Shown here one piece after another: positions 42,692 through 51,717 of a stretch of DNA of 64,000 nucleotides (the first letter of the stretch is position 1; each line of letters begins with the position of its first letter). Both the position numbers and the translations under genes were made by a program. The notes below the pieces were generated by a model. It saw nothing but the letters and a program-made list of their open reading frames with translations. It was not told the DNA's origin and made no database searches. The DNA comes from Flavobacterium psychrophilum (GTDB lineage Bacteria > Bacteroidota > Bacteroidia > Flavobacteriales > Flavobacteriaceae), in the NCBI GenBank assembly GCA_945874225.1, contig CAMCFT010000012.1, forward strand, positions 1-64,000. The letters run 5' to 3'.

Positions 42692-44203
42692 TTACATTCC
42701 AAATGCGTAATAATAATACGTTGGGTCGCCAGCATATTTTCCTTCAAGCATTATTCCTCCATGCAGCGTTTTAACAGCTTCGATAAAGGAATCAACAGTA
42801 GCAACTTCTCTTTTGTTGACTGCAGTAATCACAAAACCTTCCCTTATATTGGTATTCTTTTTCAGTTTTCCATTATATAATTTTGTGACTTTTAGACCGT
42901 TTTCTACTTTATATTTTTTTTGATCTTCTTTGCTTATTGCTACAAGGTCAACTCCTAAATCTTTTAGTAATTCAGCACTTTCGGGTTTGATAGTTTTAGA
43001 AATTGCTTGCTGTTTTTTTAGTGTCGCAGTTAGTTCTTTCTTTTCATTACCATTTCGTATCAGCGTAATTTTTACTTTGTCTCCGGGACGTTTTTGCATT
43101 ATAATTTCCTGTAATTTAGCTGATGTCATTGTTTCAATATCATCAATGCTGATGATTACATCTTTGGCTTTGACACCTGCTTCTTTTGCCGCTCCGATGA
43201 CTGCTACACTATCAACATAAACACCATTGGCACGGTCAATATTAATTTCCTTAGCAATTTTGCTGTCCATATCGCGGATACTTATTCCTAAAAAGCCTCT
43301 ACTGACAGAACCAAAATTCATTAAATCATTGGTAACTTTTTTTACAATATCAACAGGAATGGCAAAAGCATAACCTGCATAAACACCTGTTGGTGTTGCA
43401 ATTGCAGTATTGATTCCAATGAGTTTTCCGTCTAATGTGACCAATGCGCCGCCACTGTTACCTGGATTCATCACGGCATCAGTTTGTATGAAGGATTCGA
43501 AAGCTCCCTGATCCCTCAAGATATTTAGGTTTCTGGTTTTCGCACTCACAATTCCTGCTGTAACTGTTGATGCGAGATTAAAAGGATTTCCTACTGCAAC
43601 GACCCATTCGCCCACTTCAATAGTATCACTATCGCCAAACATAATAAAGGAGAGATTCTTTTCGTCAATTTTAATGAGAGCAAGGTCTGTTTGTGGGTCA
43701 GTGCCAATAATTGTTGCTTTATACGATTTTCCGTTGTAAAGAGTAACATCAATTTCGTCAGCATCTTTTACTACGTGATTATTGGTAACAATATAACCAT
43801 CTGGAGTCAGAATCACTCCGGATGCACCGCCGATTACAGGTTCAGAATCATAGTTTTGCTCGAATTTAAACTGTCTGAAAAAAGGATCGTTTTTAAAAAA
43901 ATCTTTGAAGGCATTCGGTAAATCATAAAAATCATTTTGATTCTCATTTTCATACTGTTGGCTTTGTAGTTTGAAAGTAGATTTAATATTCACTACTCCG
44001 GGAGTGGCAATTTTTGCAGCCATTTTGAAATCTACATTGCCAGAATAAGAAACTTTATTACTGTAGCCACTGGCACTTTTCTGAATTTCTTCAATATTTT
44101 TTTCGTTCTTCTTATCTTGTGCATTGCATCCTTGAAATGAAAAAAGGACAACAAATAAGTAAAGGATTTTACTTTTTGAATATATTTTATTAAAGAGTGT
44201 CAT
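42692..44203 (-). CDS. Deg/HtrA-family periplasmic serine protease, probable lipoprotein
   Basis: The 503-residue protein starts with a lipoprotein-like signal (VVLFSFQGC, Cys26). The trypsin-like domain carries the triad His143 (TNNHVVKDAD), Asp173 (TDLALIKID) and Ser250 (MNPGNSGGALV). Two PDZ domains follow (about 300-390: GFLGISIRDMDSKIAKEI; and about 410-500). It would degrade or refold damaged envelope proteins. A lipid anchor would place it in a membrane, unlike soluble DegP. The gene lies between the ligase and the E1 alpha gene. Confidence 0.9.
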   Translation of the reverse strand: MTLFNKIYSKSKILYLFVVLFSFQGCNAQDKKNEKNIEEIQKSASGYSNKVSYSGNVDFKMAAKIATPGVVNIKSTFKLQSQQYENENQNDFYDLPNAFKDFFKNDPFFRQFKFEQNYDSEPVIGGASGVILTPDGYIVTNNHVVKDADEIDVTLYNGKSYKATIIGTDPQTDLALIKIDEKNLSFIMFGDSDTIEVGEWVVAVGNPFNLASTVTAGIVSAKTRNLNILRDQGAFESFIQTDAVMNPGNSGGALVTLDGKLIGINTAIATPTGVYAGYAFAIPVDIVKKVTNDLMNFGSVSRGFLGISIRDMDSKIAKEINIDRANGVYVDSVAVIGAAKEAGVKAKDVIISIDDIETMTSAKLQEIIMQKRPGDKVKITLIRNGNEKKELTATLKKQQAISKTIKPESAELLKDLGVDLVAISKEDQKKYKVENGLKVTKLYNGKLKKNTNIREGFVITAVNKREVATVDSFIEAVKTLHGGIMLEGKYAGDPTYYYYAFGM

Positions 44204-44244
44204 AATTGAAATGTTTAAAAAATTATTTTTTCCTTTACAGACTT

Positions 44245-45978
44245 TTATATTTGTTCCAATGTGGAAATATCGCCTTCGGGCAATCCAAGTTCTCTAGCTT
44301 TTAGTAATCGTCGCAATATTTTTCCGCTTCGGGTTTTGGGAATATTCTCGACAAATTCAATTTCTTTGGGAGCGACAGCTGGTCCTAATTCTTTTCTGGC
44401 GAAACCCATAATATTCATCTTAGTTTCCTCATTTGGACTATTTCCGGATTTCAACACTACAAAAGCTTTTACCAATTCACCAATTGTGGGTTCGGGTTTT
44501 CCAATGACTGCTGCTTCGGATACCATTGGATGTCTCATCAGCGTGCTTTCTACTTCAAATGGTCCCACCATATGCCCCGAAGTTTTAATAATATCATCGG
44601 CGCGACCCACAAACCAGAAATAACCATCGGCATCTTTTTTAGCCAAATCTCCGCTGAGATACCATTCGCCAATAAAGCATTTGTTGTACCGTTCTTCTTC
44701 GTGCAAATAGCCTCGAAACAGAGATGGAAATCCTTTTTTTAAAACCAAATGTCCTTGAATATTTGGTTCTGAAAGGATTTGTATTTGGTTGTCTTTAATT
44801 TCTGCAATCGCCGCTTCTATTCCAGGCAATGGTTTTCCCATAGAACCAGGTTTTACTTTCATCGAAGGATAATTGGCAACCATAATGCCACCAGTTTCGG
44901 TTTGCCACCAATTATCGAGAATCGGAATTCCAAAAGTTTTCTCACCCCAAATAACTGCTTCGGCGTGAAGCGGTTCGCCTACACTCAAGATGATTCGGAG
45001 ATTTTCGAGATTGTAATTTTCCAATGGTTTGATGTCCATTCGCATCAATCTCCTGATGGCGGTAGGAGCAGTGTACCAAGTAGTTACTTTGTGTTCTTCA
45101 AGAATAGAATACCATCTTGTGGCATCAAATTCTTCTTCATCGATAATGCTGGTAACGCCATTTACCAATGGTGCAATGATTCCATAAGATGTTCCCGTTA
45201 CCCAACCCGGATCAGCGGTACACCAAAAAATGTCTCCTTCGTGAAAATCGAGCACGTATTTACCTGTGATATAATGGGTAAATACTGCATTGTGAACGTG
45301 CAAAGCTCCTTTTGGCATTCCTGTAGTTCCACTTGTAAAATGCAGCAAAGCCAAATCTTCAAGATTGGTTTCTGGAATTATAAATTCGGGATTTGCCTGT
45401 TCCATAAGTTTGGAATAGGACAAAATTTTATCCGAAATATGTTCAACTGCATCGCTGAGAATGACATAACGAAGTGACGGAAGTTGGTCGATTAATTGTT
45501 TTACTTTCTTTTCGAAAAGGGTAGAAGTAGTCAATAAAACTGTTACTTCTCCTTTTTTTAATCTTTGAAGTATTGGCTCAGGGCCAAAAACAGAAAACAA
45601 CGGACAGAAAACAGCCGTGCTTTTCAAAGTTCCCAAGGCGGCGATATACAATTCAGGTATTCTTCCTACCAAAGCGAAAATTCGTTCTCCTTTTTGGATG
45701 CCTAATTTTTTTAAAACATTGGCAAATTTTGAAGTTTGTTGCTTCAAATCAGAATAGGTGAAATCGCTAAAACTTCGGTCTTTATGAATAAAACGAAGTG
45801 CCACCACATTTTTTAAATGGCTTTGAGCGTGGCGATCAACAGTTTCATAAGCTATGTTCAAGCCTTTTCCATCGGGCAAACCGCTTAATTCTTGAGCAAC
45901 ATTTTTCCACGAGAAAGAGGCTCGAACTTTGCCGTAATCCGAAAGGTTGTGTTCCGTTTTATTTTTGACAGCAATCAT
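44245..45978 (-). CDS. AMP-forming acyl/acetyl-CoA synthetase (AcsA-like)
   Basis: The 577-residue adenylate-forming enzyme has the P-loop LHFTSGTTGMPKGALH, the A5 motif DNWWQTETGG, the hinge YLSGDLAKKDADGYFWFVGRADDIIKTSG and the C-terminal catalytic Lys in TRSGKILRRLLKARE. The DNWWQTETGG and length fit acetate-CoA ligases of the Bacillus AcsA type rather than the 650-residue Acs. It activates acetate or another short acid. Next to PEP synthase and the dehydrogenase it would balance acetyl-CoA and pyruvate. Confidence 0.85.
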   Translation of the reverse strand: MIAVKNKTEHNLSDYGKVRASFSWKNVAQELSGLPDGKGLNIAYETVDRHAQSHLKNVVALRFIHKDRSFSDFTYSDLKQQTSKFANVLKKLGIQKGERIFALVGRIPELYIAALGTLKSTAVFCPLFSVFGPEPILQRLKKGEVTVLLTTSTLFEKKVKQLIDQLPSLRYVILSDAVEHISDKILSYSKLMEQANPEFIIPETNLEDLALLHFTSGTTGMPKGALHVHNAVFTHYITGKYVLDFHEGDIFWCTADPGWVTGTSYGIIAPLVNGVTSIIDEEEFDATRWYSILEEHKVTTWYTAPTAIRRLMRMDIKPLENYNLENLRIILSVGEPLHAEAVIWGEKTFGIPILDNWWQTETGGIMVANYPSMKVKPGSMGKPLPGIEAAIAEIKDNQIQILSEPNIQGHLVLKKGFPSLFRGYLHEEERYNKCFIGEWYLSGDLAKKDADGYFWFVGRADDIIKTSGHMVGPFEVESTLMRHPMVSEAAVIGKPEPTIGELVKAFVVLKSGNSPNEETKMNIMGFARKELGPAVAPKEIEFVENIPKTRSGKILRRLLKARELGLPEGDISTLEQI

Positions 45979-45989
45979 TTTTTTTATTT

Positions 45990-46430
45990 TTATACCAATA
46001 CTTTTTCCAAAATTATTTCTGGTTCCATAAGAATAGTCGCTTTAATCGCATTGGAAATTAAGCAAGTTCTTTTGCTCATCTCAAGAATATGAATTGCCCT
46101 GTCTTGCTTTTGAGTGTGCGGAATAGTGACTTTGGGTTTCAAGATGATTTCGGTGATGGTGTGTTTGCCTTCAATTATAGCAATATTGCATACTGCATTA
46201 CTTTCAAAACCAATGAATTCCAGTTTTGAATTTTCGGCGATAGCCAAAAAAGTTGTCATCAAGCAACTATTAATTGATGCGACAAATAAATGCTCAGGTG
46301 TCCAAATTCCTTTCATTCCTTTAGGGAATTCAGGAGGTGTTGCTACTTCGATTTGTTGTGGTAATAAAGGAGAACTTAAGACTCCTTTTCTATTGACTGT
46401 CCACTTTAGATTTACTTCGTATGTATACAT
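45990..46430 (-). CDS. OsmC-family protein, second type
   Basis: The 146-residue OsmC-fold protein has both cysteines: Cys56 (VASINSCLMTTF) and Cys123 (SKRTCLISNA). The TPPEFPKGMKGIWTPEHLFVAS stretch and overall form differ from the OsmC-like protein encoded at 15130-15540, so it belongs to the YhfA/SACOL-like branch, whose substrate is unclear. It lies 11 bp after the AcsA-like gene end and 34 bp before the SDR gene, in the same direction. Confidence 0.85.
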   Translation of the reverse strand: MYTYEVNLKWTVNRKGVLSSPLLPQQIEVATPPEFPKGMKGIWTPEHLFVASINSCLMTTFLAIAENSKLEFIGFESNAVCNIAIIEGKHTITEIILKPKVTIPHTQKQDRAIHILEMSKRTCLISNAIKATILMEPEIILEKVLV

Positions 46431-46464
46431 TTTGTGAGATTTTAAGTTAATACTATTTTTAAAA

Positions 46465-47220
46465 TTATTGAGCTACAAAACCACCATCCACAGGCATTTC
46501 GATTCCGGTTACAAAAGAGGCTTCATCTGAGCATAACCAAATAACGGCGGTTGCAATTTCTTCAGGTAATCCAAAACGACCCACAGGTTCCATACTCATA
46601 AATTGCTGTTCAGCTTCTTTCTTGTTCCCGGTTGCACGATCTATCATAGGCGTTTTTATGATTCCGGGACAAACGGCATTTACTCTGATTCCGAGTTTGG
46701 CATTTTCTAATGCGGCAGTTTTTGTCAGGCCTAACACCCCGTGTTTGGAAGCTACATATGCTGGTGAGTTTTGAAATCCAATGAGTCCGGCCACAGAGGA
46801 GCAGTTGACGATAGCGCCTTTGCCTTTTTTTAGCATTTCCGGAATTTCATATTTCATACAGAGCCAAATTCCTTTTAAGTTGATACCAATGGTTTTGTCC
46901 CAGTTTTCTTCGGAACAATCTTGTGTTGGACCAGATTCTCCCTCGATTCCGGCATTGTTGTAGGCAAAATCTAATCGTCCGAAAGTGGCAATGGTTTTTT
47001 CGATGAGGGCTTTCACATCACTGGCTTTAGAAACGTCACATTTTACAAAAATCGCTTCGCCTCCCAAGTTTTCGATTAAATCCATCGTTTCCTGATTTTC
47101 TATCCAATCAGCAATGACAACTTTGGCACCTTTTCTTGCAAACGCTAGAGCTGTGGCTCTTCCAATACCTGAAGAACCACCTGTAACAAGGGCTACTTTA
47201 TTTTTGAATCCATTTTCCAT
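46465..47220 (-). CDS. Short-chain dehydrogenase/reductase
   Basis: The 251-residue classical SDR has the nucleotide motif TGGSSGIG (13-20), NNAG at 88-91, the catalytic Ser in NCSSVAG (141-142), Tyr155 and Lys159 (YVASK) and PGIIKTPM. Asp38 after the second strand (VIADW) favours NAD over NADP. The family oxidises or reduces alcohols or ketones; the substrate cannot be read. It lies 17 bp downstream of the PEP synthase gene. Confidence 0.85.
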   Translation of the reverse strand: MENGFKNKVALVTGGSSGIGRATALAFARKGAKVVIADWIENQETMDLIENLGGEAIFVKCDVSKASDVKALIEKTIATFGRLDFAYNNAGIEGESGPTQDCSEENWDKTIGINLKGIWLCMKYEIPEMLKKGKGAIVNCSSVAGLIGFQNSPAYVASKHGVLGLTKTAALENAKLGIRVNAVCPGIIKTPMIDRATGNKKEAEQQFMSMEPVGRFGLPEEIATAVIWLCSDEASFVTGIEMPVDGGFVAQ

Positions 47221-47237
47221 AATGGTGTTGTTTTAAA

Positions 47238-49646
47238 TTATATTCGAACTGTATTTTTCTTTTCGGCAACTAAAATATTTTGAATTCCCTTTATCAAAGC
47301 ATCGGGATTAAATGAAATACTGTCGATTCCTTCTTCAACCAAAAATTGGGCAAATTCTGGAATATCACTTGGTGCTTGGCCACATAATCCCACTTTTATA
47401 TTATTGCGTTTTGCAGCGTGAATGGTTTCTCGAATTAAAGATTTAACCGCTGGATTTTGCTCGCTGAATAAAAAACTGACCAAGGCAGAATCGCGATCCA
47501 AGCCAAGTGTAAGTTGTGTCAAATCATTCGAACCAATGGAAAAACCATCAAATAGTTGTGCAAATTCATCAGCTAACAAGACATTGCTAGGAATTTCTAC
47601 CATTACGTAAATTTCCAATTCGCCTTGCACTAATCCGTTGATAGCCATTTCTGCAATGACTTTTTCTCCTTCCTCGAGAGTTCTGCAAAAAGGAATCATC
47701 AGTTTTACGTTGTGCAATCCCATTTCGTTTCGCACTTTTTTCATCGCTTCACATTCCAATGCGAAACCTTTTCGATAAAAATCACTGTAATAACGGGAAG
47801 CACCACGGAAACCAATCATTGGGTTTTCCTCTTCTGGTTCGAAATATTTCCCACCAATGAGGTTGGCATATTCATTACTTTTGAAATCGCTCATTCGCAC
47901 AATGACGTCTTTTGGGTAAAAAGCTGCTGCTACTGTAGAAACTGCTTCAGCAAGTTTGTCAACGAAATATTTTTTACCGTTTTCATATCCTTTTGTCAGT
48001 TCCTTGATTGCCGAAATAGTTGCTTCATCAGTTACTTTTTCAGGTTCACACAAAGCATTCGGATGGATTTTGATTGTGTTTGAAATGGCGAATTCCATTC
48101 GCATTAATCCTACGCCTTTATTTGGATAAAAACTTAAATCAAAAGCTCTTTCTGGATCGGCGAGGATAAACATTGGGGCTGTTTTAGGCAAAGTCAGTTG
48201 ACTGAAATCCTGTTCTTTTATTTCCCATTTCAAAAGCCCTTCGTATATATTTCCATCTTTTCCTTCGGCGCAAGAAACGGTGATTTCCTGTCCGTTTTTT
48301 ATAACAGAAGTTGCATTTCCACATCCAACCACAGCAACAGTACCGAGTTCACGAGCCACAATTGCGGAATGACTAGTTCTACCACCTTTATTAGTGATGA
48401 TAGCTCCAGCTTTTTTAAGGATTGGGTCCCAATCAGGGTTGGTAACATCTGTAATGAGAATTTCACCTTGCAATAATTGGTTTCCTTCTTGTGGACTATT
48501 CAAAATGCGAGCTTTTCCAGATGTAATTTTATTGCCTAAAGCAATGCCACTTGTCAGCACTTTGCCTTTTCCTTTTAAAGAATATATTTCAACAGTTTGT
48601 TTCCGTTCTTTTCCGTGAATGGTTTCCGGGCGAGCCTGAACAATGTAAAGTTGGTTATTCAAGCCGTCTTTCGCCCATTCGATATCCATTGATTTTTTGT
48701 AGTGATTTTCAATTTTTTGGCACCATTGTGCTATCTGAATTACTTCTTTATCTGTTAGCGAAAATTTATTCTGTTCTGCCAATGGAGTATCAATGTTCAT
48801 AATAGTTTTTTCTGCCGATGCGACTCCGGCATTTTCAGAATAAATCATTGTGAATTCTTTTTTACCGCAACGACTTTTCAAGATTGGGTTTAGTTTTTCG
48901 TTGAAAAGTGTGGGTTTGAAAACCATCCATTCGTCGGGAGTGATTCTTCCTTGGACAATGTTTTCACCCAATCCAAAAGTGCCATTGATGACGATTACAT
49001 TTTTAAATCCGGTATCAGGATCAATCGTAAAAGCCACGCCGGAAGAAGCTTTGTCGCTTCGAACCATTTGTTGCACGCCAACTGATATGGCTATATCCAT
49101 ATTCACAAAACCCATATCGTGACGGTATTTGATGGCGCGATCCGTAAATAGTGAAGCATAGCAGCGGCGAACTGCTTCGAGCAATTGCTTTTCTCCATTA
49201 ATATTTAGGAAAGATTCCATTCTTCCCGCAAAACTTGCTGATGGTAAATCTTCGGAAGTGGCACTACTCCTAACGGCAACACCTAGATTATCGGTTCCGC
49301 AAAGTTTGGAAAGTTCTTTATAAGCTGTTCGAATTTCATTGCTGATTTCTTCGGGAATAGTTGCTGACAGAATGAGATTTCTGGCTTTTTCGCCAATGAT
49401 AGAAAGATTGGAATATTCTTTTGTATCCAATGAAAGCAATAAATCTTCAAGTACTTTTTCGAGATTGTTTGATTTTCGAAATAGTCGATAACCTTCAGCA
49501 GTTACTGCGAAACCATTTGGAATGCTAATACCTATTGGATTTAAATTACAGTACATTTCGCCAAGAGAAGCGTTTTTACCACCCACTTTGCCAATATCTG
49601 TGATGCTAATTTGGTTGAAAAAAAGAATGTGTTTTGAGAGTTCCAT
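47238..49646 (-). CDS. ppsA: Phosphoenolpyruvate synthase
   Basis: The 802-residue enzyme makes PEP from pyruvate with ATP giving AMP and phosphate. The N-terminal ATP-grasp domain (GGKNASLGEMY, AVRSSATSEDLPSASFAGR) is followed by the swivelling domain with phosphohistidine in GGRTSHSAIVAREL (about residue 425). The C-terminal PEP-binding barrel carries LMIPFCRTLEEG, FSIGSNDLTQLTLGLDRDS and VGLCGQAPSD with the active Cys. It is first in the long minus-strand run, so its upstream region may hold the main promoter. Confidence 0.9.
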   Translation of the reverse strand: MELSKHILFFNQISITDIGKVGGKNASLGEMYCNLNPIGISIPNGFAVTAEGYRLFRKSNNLEKVLEDLLLSLDTKEYSNLSIIGEKARNLILSATIPEEISNEIRTAYKELSKLCGTDNLGVAVRSSATSEDLPSASFAGRMESFLNINGEKQLLEAVRRCYASLFTDRAIKYRHDMGFVNMDIAISVGVQQMVRSDKASSGVAFTIDPDTGFKNVIVINGTFGLGENIVQGRITPDEWMVFKPTLFNEKLNPILKSRCGKKEFTMIYSENAGVASAEKTIMNIDTPLAEQNKFSLTDKEVIQIAQWCQKIENHYKKSMDIEWAKDGLNNQLYIVQARPETIHGKERKQTVEIYSLKGKGKVLTSGIALGNKITSGKARILNSPQEGNQLLQGEILITDVTNPDWDPILKKAGAIITNKGGRTSHSAIVARELGTVAVVGCGNATSVIKNGQEITVSCAEGKDGNIYEGLLKWEIKEQDFSQLTLPKTAPMFILADPERAFDLSFYPNKGVGLMRMEFAISNTIKIHPNALCEPEKVTDEATISAIKELTKGYENGKKYFVDKLAEAVSTVAAAFYPKDVIVRMSDFKSNEYANLIGGKYFEPEEENPMIGFRGASRYYSDFYRKGFALECEAMKKVRNEMGLHNVKLMIPFCRTLEEGEKVIAEMAINGLVQGELEIYVMVEIPSNVLLADEFAQLFDGFSIGSNDLTQLTLGLDRDSALVSFLFSEQNPAVKSLIRETIHAAKRNNIKVGLCGQAPSDIPEFAQFLVEEGIDSISFNPDALIKGIQNILVAEKKNTVRI

Positions 49647-49682
49647 AATTCGTGTTTTTTTACTGCTTATGTATTATTGAGT

Positions 49683-51608
49683 TTACTGAACCATGATTTT
49701 TTCAGTATAACTATTCTCGCCATTGTTAATTTTTATTAAATAAACCCCTTTGGATTGTGGAGCAAAATTTATTTCATTCTTTGTTTGTTTTCCCATATTT
49801 GAGGCTTCGTAAACTTTTTGTCCGGAAACATTAAATATCTCAACCTGTATTTTTGAATAGGCATCTTTTAGACTGAAATAAAATGTACCGTTGTTTGGAT
49901 TTGGATAAATAGTTAAATATTTATTGAGTAAGTTTTCTTTAACACTCAATGCACCAGTATAGTGTGCAATTATACCATAATCACCAGAATACCAGCCATT
50001 ATTTGCATCCCAAAAGTAGATACTAAATATGTCATTAATTGACGGAGTGCTTTGTGTAGTCCAATTTGCACCACCATCAGTAGTGTGAATCACAATCAAA
50101 TTGTCGCTGCTATTATTGCGTTTACTTGTTATCCAGCCAGTTGTTGGGTTGATGAAATAGACACATTTGTTAGTATATTCAGTAGTAATTCCCGCATTTG
50201 TAATTGGTGTCCAATTGACACCTCCGTTTGTGGTTTTGAGAATTTTTCCGTTTTTACCAACTATCCAACCATTATTTAAATCAATAAATTTCATTTTATT
50301 AATTTCACCGGTAGTGTTATCTGTAGCAATTGGAGTCCAGTCTGCTCCGCCATTTGTTGTTTTATAAATAGTATAAGGGGGTAATTGGTCAGGTGAAGAA
50401 AATGCCCAACCATTATTGGCATCAACATAACTAAAAGTACCAGCACCATTTGTAGGAACCCAATTAGTTCCTCCATCGATAGTTTTTAGAAAAGTTGCAG
50501 CATAAGTGCTAAAATTAAATAGCATCAACCATCCATTGCTAGCATCTACAAATTGAAGTTCGAAACCAAAATCTCCAGCAGTTGTAGATACTACTTTTCT
50601 TTCCCAAGTTGTTCCTCCATCATTAGTTTTGTATACGACAGCACCAAGTGGATTTTCCCAAGTTCCAAAAGTTTTAAGAACCCAACCTGTTGAAACATTA
50701 ATAAAACTTAAGTTAATACCAGGATCAGACGGTGAGGATATGATATCAGTAGGATGCAGTGTTTTTTCAATCCAAGTAGTTCCCCCATCAGTGGTATGTA
50801 AAAGTCCTCCTGGTGCAATTGAAATCCATCCTTCTGTTGCACTAACAAATTGCATTGCACCGCACATTGTTGTTGCTGCATCTAAAGGATCTGTCTGAAG
50901 GGTCCAATCAAAATTTACAGGTGTATTATCACTTCTTACCAAATTAGTTTGAGAACCTGCATTACAAGAAGTCCAATCAAATTCGATTTGACCAGTTAAT
51001 TTATTATCAATATTGTTATAATTGCCTTTTATTGAAAATAAATGCCAACCATTTATGGGTTCCCCAGTTTTTATATGACCAAGAAAAACCCCTAAATCAG
51101 TATACACTCTGCCGGTCACCGGACCTGTCAATCCTGTTGCAGAAATTATATTGCCATTATTATCGATATTAAATGTAACATCTCGAACCCCGCAACCACC
51201 TGTTGTTGTTAATGTTCCAGCTATTTTGTCTTTTAAAGCATCAGGGTTAGCTATTTTATGGAAATTAAAAATCATTCCCATTGCGCTTACCATTGCTTCT
51301 GTTGGAGAGGAAAGTTGCCCTTCAAAAAGAACTGCATCTGAACCATTTATAAAGTTAGCAGTAAATGAACCATCAGGATTTACTGTATATGTGCCACTTG
51401 TTTGAGAAGGAAATTGACTTCCATCAATGATATTGCCTAATCCGTCAAAAACCATATAACCAAATTGGTCATTATAAGGATCTAATGGTGCTAAATAGCC
51501 AAACCAAGGACCGTTTAAGGTTGCATTGGAATATTGCGCTAATAGCGCATTTGAATTTACGAGGGCAATAACTACCCACAATAAATAAGAAGTAAAGAAA
51601 TTTTTCAT
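49683..51608 (-). CDS. T9SS-secreted protein with BNR/Ycf48-like propeller, long form
   Basis: The 641-residue protein has a signal peptide ending LLAQY near residue 25. Residues about 30-225 form a unique beta-rich domain (GPWFGYLAPLDPYNDQFGYMVFDGLG, FEGQLSSPTEAMVSAM). From about 240 comes a propeller with repeated Asp-box motifs: TTDGGTTW, TNDGGTTWERK, KTTNGGVNW, TTDGGANW. The last 75 residues are a type A T9SS sorting domain (IYPNPNNGTFYFSLKDAYSK, ending EKIMVQ). Such propellers bind glycans or proteins at the surface. Two related genes without the N-terminal domain follow upstream, and all three share the same 58-nt leader. Confidence 0.85.
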   Translation of the reverse strand: MKNFFTSYLLWVVIALVNSNALLAQYSNATLNGPWFGYLAPLDPYNDQFGYMVFDGLGNIIDGSQFPSQTSGTYTVNPDGSFTANFINGSDAVLFEGQLSSPTEAMVSAMGMIFNFHKIANPDALKDKIAGTLTTTGGCGVRDVTFNIDNNGNIISATGLTGPVTGRVYTDLGVFLGHIKTGEPINGWHLFSIKGNYNNIDNKLTGQIEFDWTSCNAGSQTNLVRSDNTPVNFDWTLQTDPLDAATTMCGAMQFVSATEGWISIAPGGLLHTTDGGTTWIEKTLHPTDIISSPSDPGINLSFINVSTGWVLKTFGTWENPLGAVVYKTNDGGTTWERKVVSTTAGDFGFELQFVDASNGWLMLFNFSTYAATFLKTIDGGTNWVPTNGAGTFSYVDANNGWAFSSPDQLPPYTIYKTTNGGADWTPIATDNTTGEINKMKFIDLNNGWIVGKNGKILKTTNGGVNWTPITNAGITTEYTNKCVYFINPTTGWITSKRNNSSDNLIVIHTTDGGANWTTQSTPSINDIFSIYFWDANNGWYSGDYGIIAHYTGALSVKENLLNKYLTIYPNPNNGTFYFSLKDAYSKIQVEIFNVSGQKVYEASNMGKQTKNEINFAPQSKGVYLIKINNGENSYTEKIMVQ

Positions 51609-51629
51609 GATAAAATGATTTAAATTTTT

Positions 51630-51687
51630 CCTACTCGTGAGGTTTTTCGGTTCTACCCCGTTTTTTATCGTGGTTTCTGGATTCCAC
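51630..51687 (-). promoter_or_regulatory. 58-nt structured leader, copy A
   Basis: On the minus strand GTGG/CCAC, CGG/CCG and CCT/AGG mini-hairpins are separated by A-rich linkers, with constant GATAAAAAACGGGG and GAACCGAAAAACCT. It ends 21 nt before the start codon of the 641-residue protein gene. It lies only about 30 bp after the upstream gene's stop codon and shares nothing else with copies B and C. Confidence 0.6.
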
Positions 51688-51717
51688 TTTGTAAGGTGTT
51701 TTTTATGGTTAATTTTA

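Noticed and set aside
44779..45477. A 232-codon plus-strand frame inside the acyl-CoA synthetase gene
   Set aside because: It runs antisense to a well-supported gene and has no motif, with Phe/Ser/Cys-rich shadow composition.
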